This document shows, one piece after another, positions 1-8,208 of a stretch of 64,000 nucleotides of DNA. Position numbers and translations under genes: made by a program. The notes beneath the pieces are model-generated. The model did no database searches. It was not told where the DNA came from and saw nothing but the letters and a program-made list of their open reading frames with translations. Positions within the stretch are counted from its first letter, which is position 1. Each line of letters starts with the position of its first letter. This stretch comes from Lutimonas zeaxanthinifaciens (GTDB lineage: Bacteria > Bacteroidota > Bacteroidia > Flavobacteriales > Flavobacteriaceae): contig NZ_CP129964.1 of assembly GCF_030503675.1 (NCBI RefSeq), positions 2,666,001-2,730,000 on the forward strand. Direction: 5' to 3'.

Positions 1-111
1 TGCCAACACTTTTGTAATGGCAGCAGTCAAAGTAGTTTTACCGTGGTCAACGTGTCCAATAGTACCAATATTTAAATGGGGCTTTGAACGATCAAAAGTT
101 TCTTTTGCCAT
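1..111 (-). CDS. tuf: Elongation factor Tu, N-terminal fragment cut by the window edge
   Basis: The 37 residues encoded here begin [20 protein letters not shown] and run into the P-loop GHVDHGKTT, the start of every EF-Tu. EF-Tu is the GTPase that delivers aminoacyl-tRNA to the ribosome. The ATG is at 109-111 on the minus strand. The gene follows four tRNA genes in the same direction, in the order Thr-Tyr-Gly-Thr-tuf also known from the E. coli tufB locus, so it is probably co-transcribed with them. The rest of the gene lies outside the window. Confidence 0.97.
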   Translation of the reverse strand, partial: MAKETFDRSKPHLNIGTIGHVDHGKTTLTAAITKVLA

Positions 112-179
112 GATTGTTAAATTTTAATCTTAGTTATATATATATTCGTGTTTAATTCTAATTTGAAGCATCTTCATTG

Positions 180-251
180 AGCCAATGACGGGATTTGAAC
201 CCGTGACCTCTTCCTTACCAAGGAAACGCTCTACCCCTGAGCTACACCGGC
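180..251 (-). tRNA. tRNA-Thr (anticodon GGT)
   Basis: The reverse complement folds as a cloverleaf: acceptor GCCGGTG pairs with CATTGGC, the anticodon stem TTCC/GGAA encloses loop TTGGTAA (anticodon GGT), and the T arm carries GGTTCAAATCC. CCA is not encoded. It is the last tRNA before tuf. Confidence 0.96.
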
Positions 252-365
252 TTAGTTAATTTTAAAAACCGGACTCCTTTTCATTGTATCTGTGCTCAAG
301 TACAAAATCACCTGGAACAGGTTTTAATTATTTCATACTCACCTGTAAAGTGAGTTGAAAAATAG

Positions 366-438
366 AGCGGGAGACCGGGCTCGAACCGGCGACAATCAGC
401 TTGGAAGGCTGAAGCTCTACCAACTGAGCTACTCCCGC
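366..438 (-). tRNA. tRNA-Gly (anticodon TCC)
   Basis: The acceptor stem GCGGGAG/CTCCCGC, anticodon stem CAGC/GCTG with loop CTTCCAA (anticodon TCC) and T arm GGTTCGAGCC are all visible on the minus strand. It is the third tRNA of the four-tRNA cluster upstream of tuf. Confidence 0.96.
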
Positions 439-467
439 TTGAATTTTTTTTACCTAAAACAAACTTG

Positions 468-548
468 TGGGGAGAGCAGGATTCGAACCTGCGAAGGTTT
501 CCCAACAGAGTTACAGTCTGTCCTCGTTGGCCGCTTGAGTATCTCCCC
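468..548 (-). tRNA. tRNA-Tyr (anticodon GTA)
   Basis: The acceptor stem GGGGAGA, anticodon stem CAGA/TCTG with loop CTGTAAC (anticodon GTA), a long variable arm and T arm GGTTCGAATCC are seen on the minus strand. The length of about 81 nt fits a class II tRNA, as expected for bacterial tRNA-Tyr. Confidence 0.96.
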
Positions 549-579
549 TCAATATTTTTCTATTTTTTTCAAAGACCTG

Positions 580-653
580 AGCCGATGGAGGGACTCGAAC
601 CCACGACCTGCTGATTACAAATCAGCTGCTCTAGCCAGCTGAGCTACATCGGC
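580..653 (-). tRNA. tRNA-Thr (anticodon TGT)
   Basis: The acceptor stem GCCGATG/CATCGGC, anticodon stem GCTGA/TCAGC with loop TTTGTAA (anticodon TGT) and T arm GGTTCGAGTCC are visible. It is the first tRNA of the cluster and lies about 100 bases downstream of a strong Bacteroidota-type promoter at 750-780. Confidence 0.96.
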
Positions 654-718
654 TTTTTTACTTAAAAATTCCTTCTTATTTCATCCAAAAACAATTTGAA
701 TTATTAGGAATCCTATAT

Positions 719-749
719 AAAAAAACAAACCGCTTTTTCTAACGGTTTG
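719..749 (-). terminator. Rho-independent terminator of the xerC-hpf transcript
   Basis: On the minus strand CAAACCG (749-743) pairs with CGGTTTG (732-726) around a 10-base loop, followed by a run of seven T (725-719). It lies about 60 bases after the hpf stop. Its upstream arm overlaps the start region of the tRNA-tuf promoter. Confidence 0.75.
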
Positions 750-780
750 CAAATGTAAAAAGTTTTATCAGTTCTGCAAA
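750..780 (-). promoter_or_regulatory. Bacteroidota sigma-A promoter of the tRNA-tuf operon
   Basis: On the minus strand TTTG (780-777) is followed after 19 bases by TACATTTG (757-750), matching the -33 TTTG / -7 TAnnTTTG consensus known for Bacteroidota. Transcription should start near 745-743, inside the first arm of the adjacent terminator. Confidence 0.8.
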
Positions 781-807
781 ACTTTTTGACTATATTTTTA
801 AAATAAT

Positions 808-1104
808 TTATGCTCGTAATTTCTCTTTCCTTTTAACTAATTGTCTCTTAACAGAATCAACGGCGAGGCTGACTCCTTCTTCAAATGTCTTTGACTGTTT
901 TTTTGCAACCACATCCACGCCCGGAAGGTTGATTCTTATATCCACGATTTTATTTTCCTTTTCACTGGTACTTTGAACTTTGAGATAGACCTCGGCATCT
1001 ATAATATGATCGTGGAATTTCTCCAGGTTATTAACTTTCTTTTCGATGAAATTGACTAAATCATTACTAATGTTAAAATTTACAGACTGAACAGATACTT
1101 TCAT
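808..1104 (-). CDS. hpf: Ribosome hibernation promoting factor, short form (HPF/RaiA family)
   Basis: The 98-residue protein begins MKVSVQSVNFNISNDLVNFI and has the alternating beta-alpha-beta pattern and basic C-terminal end (KRQLVKRKEKLRA) of the S30AE/HPF fold. The family binds the 30S decoding centre and stabilises inactive ribosomes in slow growth. At 98 residues it is the short form, lacking the C-terminal dimerisation domain of long HPF. It starts 3 bases after the xerC stop, so the two are translated from one message, and it ends before the terminator at 719-749. The rpsU-xerC-hpf-tRNA-tuf order supports the call. Confidence 0.93.
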   Translation of the reverse strand: MKVSVQSVNFNISNDLVNFIEKKVNNLEKFHDHIIDAEVYLKVQSTSEKENKIVDIRINLPGVDVVAKKQSKTFEEGVSLAVDSVKRQLVKRKEKLRA

Positions 1105-1107
1105 AAG

Positions 1108-1998
1108 TTAATAGTTTTTATTGCTCCTTGGATGAGCTCGATTATACATCACTTTCAAATCCTTCAGATTACTATGGGTGTATACCTGTGTGGAAGCGAG
1201 GCTGGAGTGTCCAAGCAATTCCTTTACGGAATTCAAATCAGCACCTTCGCTTAACAACAGGGTTGCAAATGAATGTCTAACTATATGAGGGCTCTTTTTA
1301 ACTTTTACGGATACCCTTCCAAAATAATTATTGACAATTCTGTACACCAGGGTTGGATATATTTCTTCGCCTTTTTTAGTTAAAAAAAAAGAATCAGATT
1401 TCACCTCCAAACCTTCTCTTAGCACTCTGTATTTCTTTATAGTGTTCGTTACTGAATTCAATAACGGTAACTGTCTTTCTTTATTTCTCTTCCCAACAAC
1501 TTTGACAAGATTTTGAGATAAATCAATCGAGCCCTCTTTAAGCCCGATCAACTCCGCCCTTCTTATCCCCGTTGTATATAGGAGTTCAATAATCAACTTA
1601 TCTCTAACTTGTTCAAAACCTTCCGCATTTTCAAAAAAATCAAGTACCTCATTGATTTCCTTTTCAGAAAAAGGAAGGTTTACTCTTTTTTCTACTTTAA
1701 GAGACTGATGCTTCCTTAGCGGATGATCTTCAATTTGCTTTGATTTCAGAAGATAATTGTAATAAGATCTCAAAGAACTTACCTTTCGGTTTATTGATCT
1801 GTTTGAAATACCTGCTTCAACCAGAAATACGATCCAACTTCGAATTAAGGAATAAGAGACCTCAGAAATCTCATTTAATTGAAATTCTTTTTGACAGAAC
1901 TCTTGAAAAGAGATCAGGTCTTTTTTATATGCCGTAATTGTATATGGAGAATATTTTCTTTCGCAATCCAGATAAGTTATAAAATGAGTTATACTCAA
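1108..1998 (-). CDS. xerC: Tyrosine recombinase XerC-like
   Basis: The 296-residue protein has an N-terminal SAM-like core-binding domain (about 1-90) and a C-terminal catalytic domain. The full catalytic set is visible: R146 in TTGIRRAEL, K170 in VVGKRNKER, H238 and R241 in HIVRHSFAT, H264 in LLGHSS and Y273 in TQVYTH. Such enzymes resolve chromosome dimers at dif together with XerD. The start is a TTG; no in-frame ATG is seen nearby. It lies between rpsU and hpf in a typical housekeeping context with no integron or phage signs, so a chromosomal XerC role is preferred over a mobile-element integrase. Confidence 0.9.
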   Translation of the reverse strand: MSITHFITYLDCERKYSPYTITAYKKDLISFQEFCQKEFQLNEISEVSYSLIRSWIVFLVEAGISNRSINRKVSSLRSYYNYLLKSKQIEDHPLRKHQSLKVEKRVNLPFSEKEINEVLDFFENAEGFEQVRDKLIIELLYTTGIRRAELIGLKEGSIDLSQNLVKVVGKRNKERQLPLLNSVTNTIKKYRVLREGLEVKSDSFFLTKKGEEIYPTLVYRIVNNYFGRVSVKVKKSPHIVRHSFATLLLSEGADLNSVKELLGHSSLASTQVYTHSNLKDLKVMYNRAHPRSNKNY

Positions 1999-2104
1999 AA
2001 TGATTCTTCTGTTATCAAATACTGATTCAGTTACATTCTTATCACTGAACTCTCAACACTACTTTCAAAAATACAAAAATTAGAAGTAAATCTTAAACTT
2101 TTAA

Positions 2105-2132
2105 CAAAAAAAAAGTCCCGAATATCGGGACT
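2105..2132 (-). terminator. Rho-independent terminator of rpsU
   Basis: A perfect 8-bp stem AGTCCCGA/TCGGGACT (2114-2132, 3-base loop) is followed on the minus strand by nine T (2113-2105). It sits 24 bases after the rpsU stop and separates rpsU from xerC. Confidence 0.9.
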
Positions 2133-2156
2133 CTTTGTATTATCATTTTAAAGGAA

Positions 2157-2354
2157 TTAACCTTTCTCTTCTGAAGTTCTGATAGCCTGAACATACTGAG
2201 CTTTTTGAATTTGTTTACGTCTTAACACTGAAGGTTTTGTAAACTCTTTTCTCTCTCTCAACGTTCTCATTGTTTTCGTTCTATCAAATTTCCTCTTGAA
2301 ACGTTTTAACGCTCTGTCTATATTTTCACCATCCTTAACCGGAATAATTAACAT
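2157..2354 (-). CDS. rpsU: 30S ribosomal protein bS21
   Basis: The 65-residue basic protein begins MLIIPVKDGENIDRALKRFK and has the helical, Arg/Lys-rich sequence of bS21, a small-subunit protein next to the 3' end of 16S rRNA. In Flavobacteriia bS21 is known to help hide the anti-Shine-Dalgarno sequence. This gene is exceptional in the window in having a full Shine-Dalgarno sequence at 2363-2370. The ATG at 2352-2354 is 8 bases after it. The gene has its own terminator (2105-2132) and a possible -7 box (2405-2412), so it is probably monocistronic. Confidence 0.96.
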   Translation of the reverse strand: MLIIPVKDGENIDRALKRFKRKFDRTKTMRTLRERKEFTKPSVLRRKQIQKAQYVQAIRTSEEKG

Positions 2355-2361
2355 AGTTGGG

Positions 2362-2371
2362 CACCTCCTTT
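2362..2371 (-). promoter_or_regulatory. Strong Shine-Dalgarno sequence of rpsU
   Basis: AAAGGAGGTG on the minus strand is fully complementary to the usual 16S rRNA 3' end and sits 8 bases before the rpsU ATG. Other genes in the window have A/T-rich leaders without such a sequence. This fits the known autogenous control of bS21 synthesis in Flavobacteriia. Confidence 0.85.
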
Positions 2372-2404
2372 CATCTGTTCCTTTTAAATTTATTTTTTGG
2401 GCTG

Positions 2405-2412
2405 CAAATATA
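2405..2412 (-). promoter_or_regulatory. Possible -7 promoter element of rpsU
   Basis: TATATTTG on the minus strand matches TAnnTTTG and lies about 50 bases before the rpsU ATG. No clear TTTG was found 19-21 bases upstream, so the promoter call rests on the -7 box only. Confidence 0.45.
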
Positions 2413-2468
2413 CAAAGAAATTGTGTTAAAAATATTTATTATATTTATTTTTTATTCTTTCCCCCAAA

Positions 2469-3485
2469 ATGAAATCAATTCTCAAAACCCTTTTCATACT
2501 TCTCGTCTGCCTGTTTTTCTTTTTAGTAGGCTTTTATCTGTGGGCTTCATCACCAAATTTAAGTAAATTGAGCTATAACGAAATCGGAACATATAACTAT
2601 TCGGGAGCCCTTACTAACGATACCATTCACAGTATTATCACTTACAATATTGGGTACTTAAGTGGAATGACCAACAATCTTCCGATTGAGAAACCTTATT
2701 CTCTTTTTGATCAAAATTTAAATAAGGTCATCTATGAGCTTAAAAAAAGTGAGGCGGATATTGTATGTTTTCAGGAAATTGATTTTGACTCGAAGCGTTC
2801 CTTCCATATAGACCAGCAACGCGAGCTGGCAAAATTAGGCTATCCGTTTTTTGGTAAAAACATAAACTGGGACAAAAAATATGTTCCTTTTCCATATTAC
2901 CCTTTTTCCATGCATTTCGGGAAAATCCTTTCAGGACAATCTGTTTTGAGTAAATTTCCGATTATCGAACAAGAGCGTATAGAGCTTAAACGAAACCCGA
3001 ACAATCCTTTTTATTATGACAGTTTTTATCTGGACAGGCTGGCTCAGGTGACCAAAGTAAAAATTGAAGGCAGAACAGTGGTTCTGATCAACGTGCATCT
3101 CGAAGCGTTTGACCCTTCCACCAGAAAAGAACAGTTCCGGCAGATCAAAAACCTGTATCTCAGGTATGCGGCAAAATTACCTACTATTCTGCTTGGGGAT
3201 TTTAACAGTGACATCAATTACGAGGACGCAGGGATCAACATTCTTCTCGAAATGCCGAGAATGGGTTGTGCCTCATTTGATCCTGAAAATTTTGAAAACA
3301 CCTACAACTCAGAATCGCCTTCTGAAAGGCTTGACTACATTTTTTATAATGAGGAATTCATCACCGAAGTTGAGGCAAAGGTTCTCGCAGAATTTGAAAC
3401 TGCATCAGATCACCTACCTTTACTAATGAAATTTAAATTTAAAAACCAACTATATGCAAGTATTAGACAACAACCGAACCCTTGA
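2469..3485 (+). CDS. Membrane-anchored endonuclease/exonuclease/phosphatase (EEP) family protein
   Basis: The 338-residue protein has one N-terminal membrane segment (about 5-27, KTLFILLVCLFFFLVGFYLW) and then an EEP fold. EEP motifs appear in order: ITYNIGY, VCFQEIDF (metal-binding Glu), INVHLEA, LGDFNSD (catalytic Asp/Asn) and ASDHLPL (catalytic His). The family includes metal-dependent nucleases and phosphodiesterases such as sphingomyelinases; the membrane anchor suggests an envelope-facing phosphodiesterase, but the substrate cannot be read from sequence. Its last 11 codons overlap the next gene in another frame. Confidence 0.82.
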   Translation: MKSILKTLFILLVCLFFFLVGFYLWASSPNLSKLSYNEIGTYNYSGALTNDTIHSIITYNIGYLSGMTNNLPIEKPYSLFDQNLNKVIYELKKSEADIVCFQEIDFDSKRSFHIDQQRELAKLGYPFFGKNINWDKKYVPFPYYPFSMHFGKILSGQSVLSKFPIIEQERIELKRNPNNPFYYDSFYLDRLAQVTKVKIEGRTVVLINVHLEAFDPSTRKEQFRQIKNLYLRYAAKLPTILLGDFNSDINYEDAGINILLEMPRMGCASFDPENFENTYNSESPSERLDYIFYNEEFITEVEAKVLAEFETASDHLPLLMKFKFKNQLYASIRQQPNP

Positions 3486-3699
3486 TGCAAAAGAATGGGC
3501 CCTCACCATTTTCATTTCGTCGCTTCCTATCATAGGTGTTATTATGCTCCTGGTATGGGCATTTACAGAAGAAACCAATGTCCATAAAAAAAACTGGGCC
3601 AAAGGAACTTTGATTTTATGGATCATTGGATTTATTATCGCTTTTGCTTTTTTATTCCTTTTTGGAGGTGTTGCGATCTTAAGTCAGATGTTTAATTGA
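3454..3699 (+). CDS. Small membrane protein with two transmembrane segments
   Basis: The 81-residue protein has two hydrophobic stretches (about 17-37 and 50-75) separated by a charged loop, TEETNVHKKNWAKG. It begins with an ATG inside the 3' end of the EEP gene and overlaps it by 32 bases in a different frame, which suggests translational coupling. I do not recognise a family with certainty. It ends 14 bases before the convergent PBP1A gene. The hydrophobic pattern and absence of stops over the full length support a real gene. Confidence 0.7.
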   Translation: MQVLDNNRTLDAKEWALTIFISSLPIIGVIMLLVWAFTEETNVHKKNWAKGTLILWIIGFIIAFAFLFLFGGVAILSQMFN

Positions 3700-3713
3700 T
3701 ATAAAACCAGGAA

Positions 3714-5972
3714 TCAGGATTTTTCTTTTTTGCCGAAGACTCTTTTGAACCAGGATTTTCTTTTCTCCTTTTTGGCTTGTCTCTTTGCTTTCTTGGAGGC
3801 CTTTTCAAAAGTTGTATTTCGGTCTTTGAACAGATCGTCAAAAAACTTTTCAAAGTCTGAGTCATCTATATGATCAACACAGGCTATTGATTCAAGATAC
3901 TCATCAGGAACCTCTAAATCCCTCAGGTATTTGGATTTGGTATTTGCATTCCTCTGTGACCTTTGCAGCGTTTTTGCTACAAGGGGAAGGGCCAAAGTGC
4001 TCCCTGCCCCGTCAGAACCTTTATTGAAATGGATTATTGGATATGTGGCACCGACTCTACTGGCAATGACCAGATCATTGTTATAAGCCAAAAACCAGGC
4101 ATCCCCATAGTCTTGGGAGGTTCCTGTTTTACCAGCAAGAGCGCTTCTGACCCCATAGATATTGGCCATAGATTTCCCTGTACCTTCATAAACTGCTTTT
4201 GTCAGCATAGCAGACATCATTCCACTGGTCGACTCCTGAAGCACTTTCTCCTGATGACTGGCCTCAGGCCTTTTGTACAACACCTTGCCTTCAGCATTTT
4301 TGATCTGATGAATAAAAACAGGGGTCACCTTCCTTCCACCATTAGAAAATGCAGCATAGGCGATGGTCATTTCATACAAACTGGCGCTGTTTGTCCCCAG
4401 AGCCACAGAAGGTTTCTGTTCCAAATCCTGAGAAAAACCAAGATTCGTCCAGGTTTCATTCAAACGTTCATAACCAACCTGAAAAAACAAATTCACGGTG
4501 GGAATATTCATCGATCTGGATAAAGCAGCGGCAATTGAGTATTTTCCTCCTTGTGAACGATCATAGTTCTGCGGTTGCCAGTTGTCAAAGTCCTGCAATA
4601 TGAGCTCATCATTGTCCAAATACTGACATGGCATGGCTCCTGCTTCCAGAGCAGAGGCATAAAGAATGGGTTTAAACGCCGATGCCGTTTGCCTTTGTGC
4701 AAATATTTGATCATAAGGCTGGGTTCTGAAATCGATACCTCCTACCCAGGCTTTTACAGAACCGTTCTTGGGATTCATAGCCAGCAATCCGGCATGTAAA
4801 AGGGAAAGATTCATTGATATGCTATCCCGAACGGATATTGAATCTGAAGCAAACCCGTTCCAGGTAAAAATTTCCCGCTTCTTTTTTACATCTGCCACTC
4901 GCTCCAAATCGAGTCGTTTTATTTCCTTGTCAACAAGAGCTTCTAACATCCTGCGATCGGTTCCATTGGCATATTGTAGATTTAACCTCTTCTGCATCCT
5001 TCCCAAATGTGATGAAAAGGCCTGAAGCGCATATTGCTGAAGATCATAATCCAGAGTTGTTTCAATAATGAGCCCGCTCTTATGAATGTCATATTCAATT
5101 TCAGAACCTGCATTAATGTTATCAATTATTTTCTGTGCTTCCTTTTTTACCTGTACCAGAAAATAATTTGCCGGACCTTCTGATTGGAGGTTTGCATAAT
5201 CGAGATTTAAGGGTAAATGTTGTAAACTATCTGTTCTGGCTTCATTCAGATAGCCATATTTATGCATTTGTTCAAGAACCACATTTCTTCTCTTCAGGGC
5301 ATGTTCCGGATAGAGTCTCGGATTGTAATAAGTATTGGCCTTCAGCATGCCCACAAGAACGGCTGATTCTTCCGTTCTTAATTCCTCAACATTCTTATTA
5401 AAGTACCTGTGAGATGCAGCTTCAATTCCGAGAACATTTTCTCCAAAAGGAACTGTATTTAAATACAAGGTCAAAATATCTTCTTTTGAATAGATACTTT
5501 CGAGTCGAGATGCCAGAATAATCTCTTTTGTTTTATTTACGGGCATGGAAAGAAATCCAAAATTCTTTCTTCCAAACATATTCTTTGCCAGCTGCTGGGT
5601 AATTGTACTACCTCCACCCGAACTTTTTTGCTGAAGCAGGACAGACTTGATCAAGACCCTTAACAAACTCCTGCTATCTACACCTTCATGTTCAAAATAA
5701 CGTGCATCTTCTGTAGCGATCAAGGCATTGATAAGCTCCTTTGGAAACTGGTCAAATTCAACATTTGTTCTGTTCTCGGCAAAAAACTTTCCGATTAGTT
5801 TGCCCTGATCCGAAACCACAAGAGATGCAGATTCGTTCTTAAAATCCTTAAGCTCGCTAATTGAATAGACCTTGCCAAATACACCTAAATAAACAAAACC
5901 AATAAACAATCCAAGTATCAAAACTCCGATCAAAAACAGTTTTGTCAAAAAAATCAACAGTTTTTTTCTCAT
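3714..5972 (-). CDS. mrcA: Penicillin-binding protein 1A, bifunctional peptidoglycan synthase
   Basis: The 752-residue protein has an N-terminal membrane anchor (about 5-30), a GT51 glycosyltransferase domain (E88 in TEDARYFEHEGVD; GGGSTITQQLAKN) and a penicillin-binding transpeptidase domain with S431-x-x-K434 (SAFK), SRSMN (SxN motif) and K615-T-G. It polymerises lipid II and cross-links the peptides on the periplasmic side. The length is usual for class A PBPs of Bacteroidota. The C-terminal tail after about residue 705 is very rich in Lys and ends KRVFGKKEKS. It is convergent with the small membrane protein and follows the secreted-protein gene in the same direction with a 66-base gap. 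Confidence 0.95.
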   Translation of the reverse strand: MRKKLLIFLTKLFLIGVLILGLFIGFVYLGVFGKVYSISELKDFKNESASLVVSDQGKLIGKFFAENRTNVEFDQFPKELINALIATEDARYFEHEGVDSRSLLRVLIKSVLLQQKSSGGGSTITQQLAKNMFGRKNFGFLSMPVNKTKEIILASRLESIYSKEDILTLYLNTVPFGENVLGIEAASHRYFNKNVEELRTEESAVLVGMLKANTYYNPRLYPEHALKRRNVVLEQMHKYGYLNEARTDSLQHLPLNLDYANLQSEGPANYFLVQVKKEAQKIIDNINAGSEIEYDIHKSGLIIETTLDYDLQQYALQAFSSHLGRMQKRLNLQYANGTDRRMLEALVDKEIKRLDLERVADVKKKREIFTWNGFASDSISVRDSISMNLSLLHAGLLAMNPKNGSVKAWVGGIDFRTQPYDQIFAQRQTASAFKPILYASALEAGAMPCQYLDNDELILQDFDNWQPQNYDRSQGGKYSIAAALSRSMNIPTVNLFFQVGYERLNETWTNLGFSQDLEQKPSVALGTNSASLYEMTIAYAAFSNGGRKVTPVFIHQIKNAEGKVLYKRPEASHQEKVLQESTSGMMSAMLTKAVYEGTGKSMANIYGVRSALAGKTGTSQDYGDAWFLAYNNDLVIASRVGATYPIIHFNKGSDGAGSTLALPLVAKTLQRSQRNANTKSKYLRDLEVPDEYLESIACVDHIDDSDFEKFFDDLFKDRNTTFEKASKKAKRQAKKEKRKSWFKRVFGKKEKS

Positions 5973-6038
5973 AACATTTTTTGGAGGGGAGCACTTGATT
6001 TAACCAAGCTTATTTTACTTGATTGAAGAAGATAATTC

Positions 6039-6713
6039 TTAATTTCTCATCACTACCAGGGTGGCTATATATCCAGTTAGTATATTCCATTCTTTATCTG
6101 CAAGAAGGATGCCATTCTCGTCCAGCACCTTGAATTCTGCCGTATTCGGACCTGAGGACCCCTGATTGAGCGCCTCGATATCAATTCGATTGAATCCTTC
6201 CTTCAAATTAACATTTATCGTGTAATAACCTCCTCGCAGGGTAATACTCCTTCTTATGACCTCTTCATTCACATAGAGCTTTACGCGGTCTCCATCAACA
6301 TAACTATGGTCTCGACAAATAATTTTTATGGACTTTGAGCTAGTTTCAAGTTTTCCCAGTTCCAAGGAAGTTTGAAATTTTTTAACACTGACGTCTTTTC
6401 CGTTCCAGTATTGAGAAACAAGGACATCCTTTTCCCTTTGATTAAAATCACTCATGCTACGCCTTCTTTTCTCAGGAATCACACTATGAGTTGGGAATTT
6501 TTCTGCGATCTCTTTAATTGTCCCAAAAACAGTTACCGTTTCAGCACTTATATCTCTCGATTCGGCATCCTCAGGAACAAACTCCATTGAGTTCTTTTCT
6601 TTGGGCTCATATTGAAATACATCTGTTTCTTCCGCGTTATTGTTGTCAATCTGGGCTAGTGACAACAAGGGCAGGATAAGTAGTAAAATTGATATAAAAA
6701 CCTTTTTCAACAA
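6039..6713 (-). CDS. Secreted protein of unknown function
   Basis: The 224-residue protein has a signal peptide (KKVFISILLLILPLLSLAQ, cleavage after about residue 20), an acidic, low-complexity stretch (about 21-60) and a C-terminal beta-rich region (about 125-224) with Ig-like features such as DRVKLYVNEE and GFNRIDIEALNQG. I do not recognise a named family. The start must be TTG (6713 or 6710): an in-frame stop lies just upstream, and the next Met is 42 codons inside, which would remove the signal peptide. It stands between two other envelope genes on the same strand. Confidence 0.72.
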   Translation of the reverse strand: MLKKVFISILLLILPLLSLAQIDNNNAEETDVFQYEPKEKNSMEFVPEDAESRDISAETVTVFGTIKEIAEKFPTHSVIPEKRRRSMSDFNQREKDVLVSQYWNGKDVSVKKFQTSLELGKLETSSKSIKIICRDHSYVDGDRVKLYVNEEVIRRSITLRGGYYTINVNLKEGFNRIDIEALNQGSSGPNTAEFKVLDENGILLADKEWNILTGYIATLVVMRN

Positions 6714-6816
6714 CTGGACCGTTTAATAATTTTTTTCGGCGCGCAAATTACAAATTCTAACCTACTTTTTTATTAAAACTTTATTAAAACTTGCAGTTTC
6801 AGTGGCTTTAGGAATA

Positions 6817-8103
6817 TTATCGGCTATAATTTCTCTGTATTTTCTTAATCGCGTTCTCAATGGATTTATCAGGTTCGATAACGTTGAGTTCTCCCCAAAA
6901 CTGAGGATCGGTAAAACCTGAAGTTTCATCGGTAAGTATGACATTTCTCCTCATTCTGTCCCTGTTTTTGACAGCAACGTCCTCGGTGTTCTGTTTCCAG
7001 TCGGTAACAGCCATCTCAATAGCAACATTATAAACAGAATTGAATAATTTCTTATCCCACTTGATCTTAAAACTAAGCTCTATCCTACTATAACTGAAGT
7101 GCCATTTACCACCTGTTTCCTTGTAGTCAATGATATATTTTGTTTCCATTGGAATCACGTCAGCATTTGCAGGTTTCTTTTTTACAAAGAATTTTTTCGC
7201 CTTTTCAAGATTTCGAAGATTCAAGCTAAATACCGATTTCACCAAGGCATAAGATTCCGTATCAACATACAATTTTCCTTCGTAAAAAGGCTCAACAATA
7301 GAAGGGCGTTGAACAAAATCAATCACATAAACATTTCTGTCATCCAGATTGATCATTTTATCAAAAGTAAATTTATAGATCTCAAACATATCACCCGTAA
7401 AGAACAAATCCTTGTTCCGCATCATGTCCATGCTGAGATTGTTATATGGCCCTCCCTGGAGTTTGATCACCAAGGTGTCAATTTTTCTGTAATCTGTGCT
7501 TTTTCTCGACCTTTCTAATGTCGCGTAATCTCCTTGTGTACCTCTTTGGCTTTTGTAAACATCCACCACAGCCTCAGCCAAAGACGCATAAGTTCTTCTT
7601 TTCTTTATCGACTCACGGTAAAAAGCTTTTACGATCAAAGGATCCTGGTAGGAGTTGACTTTTCTCTGTTCAATGACCTTTTTCACCACTTTTACGGCCT
7701 CGACCTCAACCAAATTCACATCCGGAAGCTCTTCAAAAGATTCCTCCATCATAATTTTCATGACATCTGATCCGAAACTGCTAAGAGAAATCACTTTGTT
7801 ATTATATCCCAGATAACTGATAATAACACTTTCATTTTTCAAATTATCAGGTACCTTGAGTAAAAACTCCCCATCAAGGTTGGAAATCGTTGAAATATTC
7901 GAATTACTGACAGTAATCGAAGCATATTCCAGGGTCTTTTTACTCTTTCCATCCATTACCATTCCTTTATATTCTCCGAAACCCGAAGATCCTGTATCCT
8001 GGGCCATCAAATCATGCTGAGAAATCAGAAAAATCGACAGATATATGAAACTTAAAAATAATGCGGCAACAGTACTTCTTAACTTGTTATTTATCAACGT
8101 CAT
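6817..8103 (-). CDS. Carboxypeptidase-regulatory-like domain protein, exported
   Basis: The 428-residue protein has an N-terminal signal or membrane segment (about 10-30) and then a CarboxypepD_reg-like beta-sandwich (about 45-115: EYKGMVMDGKSKKTLEYASI, SNLDGEFLLKVP, VIISYLGYNN). The rest is a large domain typical of flavobacterial proteins without assigned function. The regulatory-like domain is the one commonly seen at the start of TonB receptors and other Bacteroidota envelope proteins. No catalytic motif was recognised. It is probably periplasmic or outer-membrane associated. Confidence 0.72.
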   Translation of the reverse strand: MTLINNKLRSTVAALFLSFIYLSIFLISQHDLMAQDTGSSGFGEYKGMVMDGKSKKTLEYASITVSNSNISTISNLDGEFLLKVPDNLKNESVIISYLGYNNKVISLSSFGSDVMKIMMEESFEELPDVNLVEVEAVKVVKKVIEQRKVNSYQDPLIVKAFYRESIKKRRTYASLAEAVVDVYKSQRGTQGDYATLERSRKSTDYRKIDTLVIKLQGGPYNNLSMDMMRNKDLFFTGDMFEIYKFTFDKMINLDDRNVYVIDFVQRPSIVEPFYEGKLYVDTESYALVKSVFSLNLRNLEKAKKFFVKKKPANADVIPMETKYIIDYKETGGKWHFSYSRIELSFKIKWDKKLFNSVYNVAIEMAVTDWKQNTEDVAVKNRDRMRRNVILTDETSGFTDPQFWGELNVIEPDKSIENAIKKIQRNYSR

Positions 8104-8208
8104 GACAAAATGATTTAGGCTTTAATTCAACTATTGAAATTACTGAATCTAGTTAACATAGAAAAGAAATTTAACTTAATTATAACGTTTCAAATAAGAC
8201 ACATTCAA

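Noticed and set aside
1108-1998. Mobile-element or integron integrase
   Set aside because: The gene is in the conserved rpsU-xerC-hpf context without attachment-site repeats or cargo genes.
3963-4523. A 186-codon open frame on the plus strand within the PBP1A gene
   Set aside because: It is antisense to the transpeptidase domain, has a Cys/His/Pro-rich composition unlike a real protein, and the opposite strand carries clear catalytic motifs.
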